From Rhynchospora pubera (taxonomy: Eukaryota; Streptophyta; Magnoliopsida; Poales; Cyperaceae): DNA of 64,000 nucleotides. Where the stretch lies: NCBI GenBank assembly GCA_028095005.1, contig CM051463.1, forward strand, positions 61,108,251-61,172,250, given 5' to 3'. The notes below the pieces were generated by a model that made no database searches, was not told the DNA's origin, and saw only the letters and a program-made list of their open reading frames with translations. The position numbers and the translations under genes are program-made. This document shows positions 59,492 to 64,000 of this stretch, piece by piece; position 1 is the stretch's first letter; every line of letters begins with the position of its first letter.

Positions 59492-59781
59492 TTGATTACT
59501 GCCATTTATAATTTTGCCATCCCTGTCATCGCTAAATATAAAGTGAACATATACATTAAACAAAACGAACATATAGACAATCTAAGTGAACACATACAAA
59601 TAAATAAGTTCAATGAAAATAAGTTGAATATGTACGTAAAATTCTTAACAAATTATGACAACACTTATTTGTTTGCAAGTGTTCACTTAGATCTTTTATA
59701 TGTTCATCTTATTTGATGGATATGTTCACTTTATATTTAACGATGGCAGGAATGACAAAACTGCAGATAGCAGTTATCATT
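59492..59781. repeat. Palindromic MITE, family 1 (copy 2)
   Basis: Arms ATTGATTACTGCCATTT... and ...AGATAGCAGTTATCAT; inner arms CATCGCTAAATATAAAGTG / CACTTTATATTTAACGATG. Related to 36636-36888. Confidence 0.8.
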
Positions 59782-59799
59782 CATGTTCCCAAAATATGA

Positions 59800-60589
59800 T
59801 CCATGTCTGAAGTGTGGACCGTGTGGTTGCTATGAAGATAGCTAGATACGCAGGGACGAAGCTATTAAGAGGCAAGGGGTGGCAGTTGCCTACCCTTGTT
59901 TTTTTTTAAAATTAATTATCATATATTAATTTTCGCTATTTGTTTAGAACATAAAAATAATACTGTCCATGCTTAATTTAGCGGAAGCTCCTAGACTTTT
60001 AATTTTCTCATTCACTCTTGTGTCTCAGAAGACGAGACATTCTGAGATGATTTCTATTTTTTAATCATGATTTTGCATTTTCTACAAATAATATAAAATA
60101 TATCGGACATCTATCAAAATTTTTTTTTGAACCTACCCAAGTTGGAGAGTCATTTAGTATTTTAACATTTATTGTTCTTGTAATGTAGTATTTTGTGTTA
60201 TCTCATTTTATTCGTAGAATTAAACTTTATACTATGATTCTGCAGTTAGATCTAGATATAAATTTAACATAGTAAATTTTTTTATATAGTGTCTTGCTGA
60301 GTTTTTTTTTTTTGAAAAAAAAAGATAAACGATGTGATTAAGATTGATTATATGGATAGTTGGAGATATTCTTTATTATCTCAAAATCTTCTATATATTA
60401 TCATACAATCTAAAGATCAAATAATTATTCAATTTTATTTTTCCATGTTACATTTACTTGTAATATTTTAATAGGTTATTCGATAATAAATTTTCACTAT
60501 TTATTAATTAGATTTAATATATTTTTTTATTTAATATATTTCACTATTTAATATATTTTAATGAGTTTGGCAAAATGTTGAATAAGTCT
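59800..60589. other. Intergenic, no gene seen
   Basis: AT-rich, short open frames only. Confidence 0.5.
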
Positions 60590-60792
60590 TATTTTGAATA
60601 AGGCTTATTCGAGATGAAACCAAACACGTTTTGAATAAGTCTTATTCCGAATAAGGGCTTATTCAACTCCTTATTCTAATACTATCTATATGGTAGAATT
60701 AGAATAAGGAGTTGAATAAGCATTTATTCGGAATAAGACTTATTCAAAACACGTTTGGTTTCATCCCGAATAAGTCTTATTCGGAATAAGAC
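60590..60792. repeat. Hairpin MITE of the GAATAAG family
   Basis: The arms (CTTATTCGAGATGAAACCAA / TTGGTTTCATCCCGAATAAG and GAATAAGGGCTTATTCAACT / AGTTGAATAAGCATTTATTC) are complementary over about 95 bases with a short centre near 60690. Related to 37098-37300. Confidence 0.85.
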
Positions 60793-62245
60793 TTATTCAA
60801 ACCTCATACCAAACACACAAAAATTTCTTCTAATGGATTTTTAATGGTGTTATTATTGATTATGTTTGTGAAAATAATATATTTATATACGAAAATTGAT
60901 TTATTATATATTTTATTTTTATATTAATTTTATTATTATATCATTGATTTAATAATTTTGTTATGGTGCCCATGCTTAAAATTTGTCTGGATCCGTCCCT
61001 GTAGGTACGCATATAGGTATTATATAAAAGATTGTTTTATTATAAAAAAGAAAAAAAATGATCTTAATTTCTCCGAAAAGATTGGTTTTATTATAAAAAA
61101 GTTACGTTAGGTGGTAGTGTACCAGGACATACGGAGTGATATTATGGCTTCGCTCGCAGTAGATCCTTCTGCAATAGTATATCTAATTAGTCTTTATGGA
61201 TTGAAGTCCGCTTCAAAGTTTAATTGTTAAATTTTATCTGGATGAATAATGGACAATTATGGATAAATAGTGGACAAAGTCGGACTTAAGTATAAATAAA
61301 TTCAATTTGAATGAATGTGAAACTTATATATTCTTAATAGTTGTTGATTTTGTTAAAATTTTCAAATATCGAAATTTTAAAATTAATGGTTAAAATTTAA
61401 AATTTAAAATTTTCAAAATTTAAATTTGAAATTTAAAACATTACTTATAGCTTATATATTCCATGAGATTCCTAGTTGCATTACTTATAGCTTCCTTCTT
61501 CGTAGACAAAGCTGATTCATGTCTTTCATTCCAAGGCATCACTTGGATATGTGCGCTTCATATTAGTCTGGAGTTCACTTCCAACAATTATAGACATCTC
61601 TACCCTATGTGAGATATCCCACAAGCCTCTTATTCATTCTCGTTCAATTAGGGCGGGGGGTTCTTTCCAAAATCGAAGTGAATATGCAATTCATCATTGC
61701 AGCAAAAAAATGGAATCAGCTTTTTGATTTTGATCTGTCTGTTCTGATCTTCCAATGAGTATAAATTTTTCGGCTTCTAAAATAGCGAATTCTTAATAAA
61801 TACGAGAAAAAATTCTTAAAAAAGGAAAAAATCTTTCTTTTTTGAACATAAGAAAACAAGGGTTTGTACCATAACCGATTTGAATTGTTTAAATTAGATT
61901 TCAGTAGAGTCTAAATTTTATATCTTGATCAAAATTTTTTATTATTTTTTTAGAACTTCAGAATATGCTCGATTAAAAACTTTGAAAATTCGAAAAAAAA
62001 AATTATTAAATTTTTTGAAAAAAACTACTAAATTTGATTTTCAAAGAGATTTTAATATAGAGATCATATTGAGCAATTTGAATTGATCATTTGAAATTTT
62101 AATTGTTAACATTTCGAATTTAATATTTTTTTCATCCTATATGTTTGATTCTAGTATTACTATGTAGTTTTCATCTCGACTATGAATTAAATGCGCAAAT
62201 TTTGAGTATGAATTAAAGAGGAAACCTTAGTTGCCTTGTAAAGTT
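60793..62245. other. Intergenic, no gene seen
   Basis: AT-rich; near 61930-62090 there is a partly palindromic GAAAATTC/TTTTTCGAA area resembling the inner arms of the foldback elements at 41571 and 49140. Confidence 0.45.
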
Positions 62246-62247
62246 TA

Positions 62248-62278
<31 letters not shown>
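62246..62278. repeat. Poly(A) run
   Basis: About 30 consecutive A. It could be the tail of a retroposed sequence on the + strand, but no source gene is recognisable just upstream. Confidence 0.85.
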
Positions 62279-62279
<1 letters not shown>

Positions 62280-62459
62280 ATGGTATGGTGGGCAGAAAAA
62301 AAATTACGCGATGAATCATAGTCGTATAATGTTTGATTACCCTCATTCTCCGTTAAGCACTATGAGTTTCAGTTTGAGCAACCGTCCTCTACACGCTTTC
62401 ACGCTTTTAGTCAGTTTTAGAACTTCCACGTGCACGATCACCTTATTTAGCAACTGACT

Positions 62460-62660
62460 GCAATGCCTATATAAGCATTAGGCTTCATCTGGAGAGGGGG
62501 TTCGAATTTTGAGGATTTTAAGAAAGATCAAGAAGGAAAGCTAGATCTGTTCGGTGGCTGCTAAGTCTTTTTGTGGGCCGTTGGAGTTGTCGCAGAGGGC
62601 AGAAGAGAGATTTAGAGAGCAATATGTTGTAATCTATATTTCTGTCTTATGTTACTCTAT
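62460..62660 (+). promoter_or_regulatory. Possible promoter/leader-like segment
   Basis: TATATAAGCATTAGGCTTC at 62468 is followed by a GA-rich, less AT-rich 150 bases (GAGAGGGGGTTCGAATTTT, AAGATCAAGAAGGAAAG) with no long open frame. It could be a retroelement LTR piece or a leader. No termini found. Confidence 0.25.
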
Positions 62661-63345
62661 TTTGATGGTACATTTTATTATTTTGTTATGTATATAACAA
62701 AGTAGACTATTTTTAGGGGTCATGATAGTGAACGTTTTGTTTATTTGATATTTACATAATTACTTAAGTTTTATTCGATATCTTATATTTTATACCTTGA
62801 GCTTGATTTGTTTAATTGATGTTGTTGACTTGTTCTAAGTAGATTCGGCACTTACCCAATAAGTGGAGGCCTTGCTTGATTTATTGGTGCATCAACTCGA
62901 CTAAAACTTAGTCAATTCAATAATCTCATGTATAATTAGATGGTTAAAACCTGAAAGATGAAATCAAGGCGAAGAACCAGTAATTCCAAGATGAAAGCTT
63001 ATTAGAAATATCATAGGATCAAGGTATAAACTTATAGAACCTAAACCACGAAACAAGTTGAAATTTAGAGTTTGTAAGTGAATAATTAAGTTAGTTAATT
63101 GGAACTTGACATGTAACGAAAGTTAGAATTAAGAAATCTTAGTTAAACAATTAATCCATACATTTATTAAGCAAAACAAGTAAAATTGCAAGTACAAAGT
63201 TGATCCAAGTAGGTCACTTAATTGTCTGACGGGTTATATGTGCCATTCAATAGTCCAAGCGACCCACTAAGTAGTCAGCGACCTAAGCACCTAGCGGGTT
63301 GATACAAGAGTAAGCAGGTCATTGGCTTTAGAAATAAACTAAAGG

Positions 63346-63490
63346 GGCGTTTGTTTGTGTAGTAAGGAATTGTATAATTTAAGGATGCCTAAGTGTTTAT
63401 GTAGTGTTATGTAATAGATGTTTGGTTGTGTAGTAAGGATGACTAACTTAATGCATGCATATATTCATGTCAAAAGACTAAAATGCCCTT
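63346..63490. repeat. MITE-like fragment (GGGGCGTTTGTTT)
   Basis: GGGGCGTTTGTTTGTGTAGT, an internal TGTTTGGTTGTGTAGTAAGG repeat, and AAAAGACTAAAATGCCCTTA resemble widespread plant non-autonomous elements. The right end is not identified. Confidence 0.4.
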
Positions 63491-64000
63491 AAATTTGAAT
63501 TAGTATTATGTATTATATGTTGTGACCTAATTATTGTTAATTATTAATTATTATAAAAATTAATTATTAATGATGATAATAAATCATTTTTACTATTATG
63601 AAATATTAATAATTACTTTTAATTAAATATTATAAATATTATTATTATTTTATAATAAAAATTATTATTGATTAATTATCTTCAATTAATTATTATTCTT
63701 AAATCATTATTATTAATAATTAATATTACTTGTTAAATATTATTAATTATAATAATTAATCTTTGTTATTAATTATGATTTTTTAATAATTATTGTTACT
63801 TATTAAGTATTATTATTTATTAATTAATTTTTAATTTTTAATTATTATAAAAATAAATTATTAATGATAATAAGAAATCATTTTATTATTATGAAATATT
63901 ATTAATTATTTTTAATTAAATATTATAAATATTAGTAATTATTTTTAATTAAATATTATAAATATTATTAATTATTTAATAATAAATCAATATTGTTTAT
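63491..64000. repeat. Low-complexity AT-rich repeat region
   Basis: Repeated variants of TATTATTAATTATTTTTAAT and AAATATTATAAATATTA fill the window end. No gene. Confidence 0.8.

Overview
This is a 64-kb piece of an AT-rich plant (angiosperm) nuclear genome. The evidence is GT-AG split genes, an argonaute of the plant AGO4/6/9 clade, a plant-type thymidylate kinase, and many small palindromic DNA elements plus LTR debris. I cannot name the species. Only one gene looks intact: a thymidylate kinase (dTMP kinase) on the + strand at 54982-56860. It has six coding exons and two possible start codons; the upstream one adds a mitochondrial-type presequence.

From 4.8 to 34.1 kb the minus strand holds a mosaic cluster of AGO4-like argonaute fragments. 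I count six N-terminal or exon-2 copies, two long copies running from the N-terminal domains into the region before PIWI (11355-14547 and 30790-34095), several shorter pieces, and one run of five exons for the PIWI C-terminus (4799-5560). Every copy that I could read shows damage: stop codons, frameshifts, a lost start codon, a mutated splice acceptor, or missing exons. I found no exons for the central PIWI core. I therefore annotate them as pseudogenes, although some parts keep long open exons.

One copy (15039-22196) shows that about 5.6 kb of foreign, exon-like sequence replaces AGO sequence from mid-exon 2 to mid-exon 3. The same two junctions recur in the other copies of this type, so the fusion happened once and was then amplified. 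I do not recognise the inserted gene. Small tandem duplications (about 204, 213 and 274 bp) and abrupt junctions show repeated unequal exchange.

From 34.4 to 35.6 kb lies a CT/GA-rich stretch that could be the leader and promoter of the last AGO-like copy. From 36 to 51 kb there is no convincing gene. This stretch holds nested hairpin MITEs built on GAATAAG motifs, several long foldback elements, an LTR-like segment with a primer-binding-site-like sequence, and a 1445-bp solo LTR (TSD TTAAC) inserted into a 200-bp-armed foldback element.

A 3.1-kb Mutator-like element (51229-54351, 10-bp target duplication) ends immediately upstream of the putative thymidylate kinase 5' leader. Downstream of that gene, 57-64 kb is intergenic with further hairpin MITEs, a poly(A) run and a highly AT-rich end.
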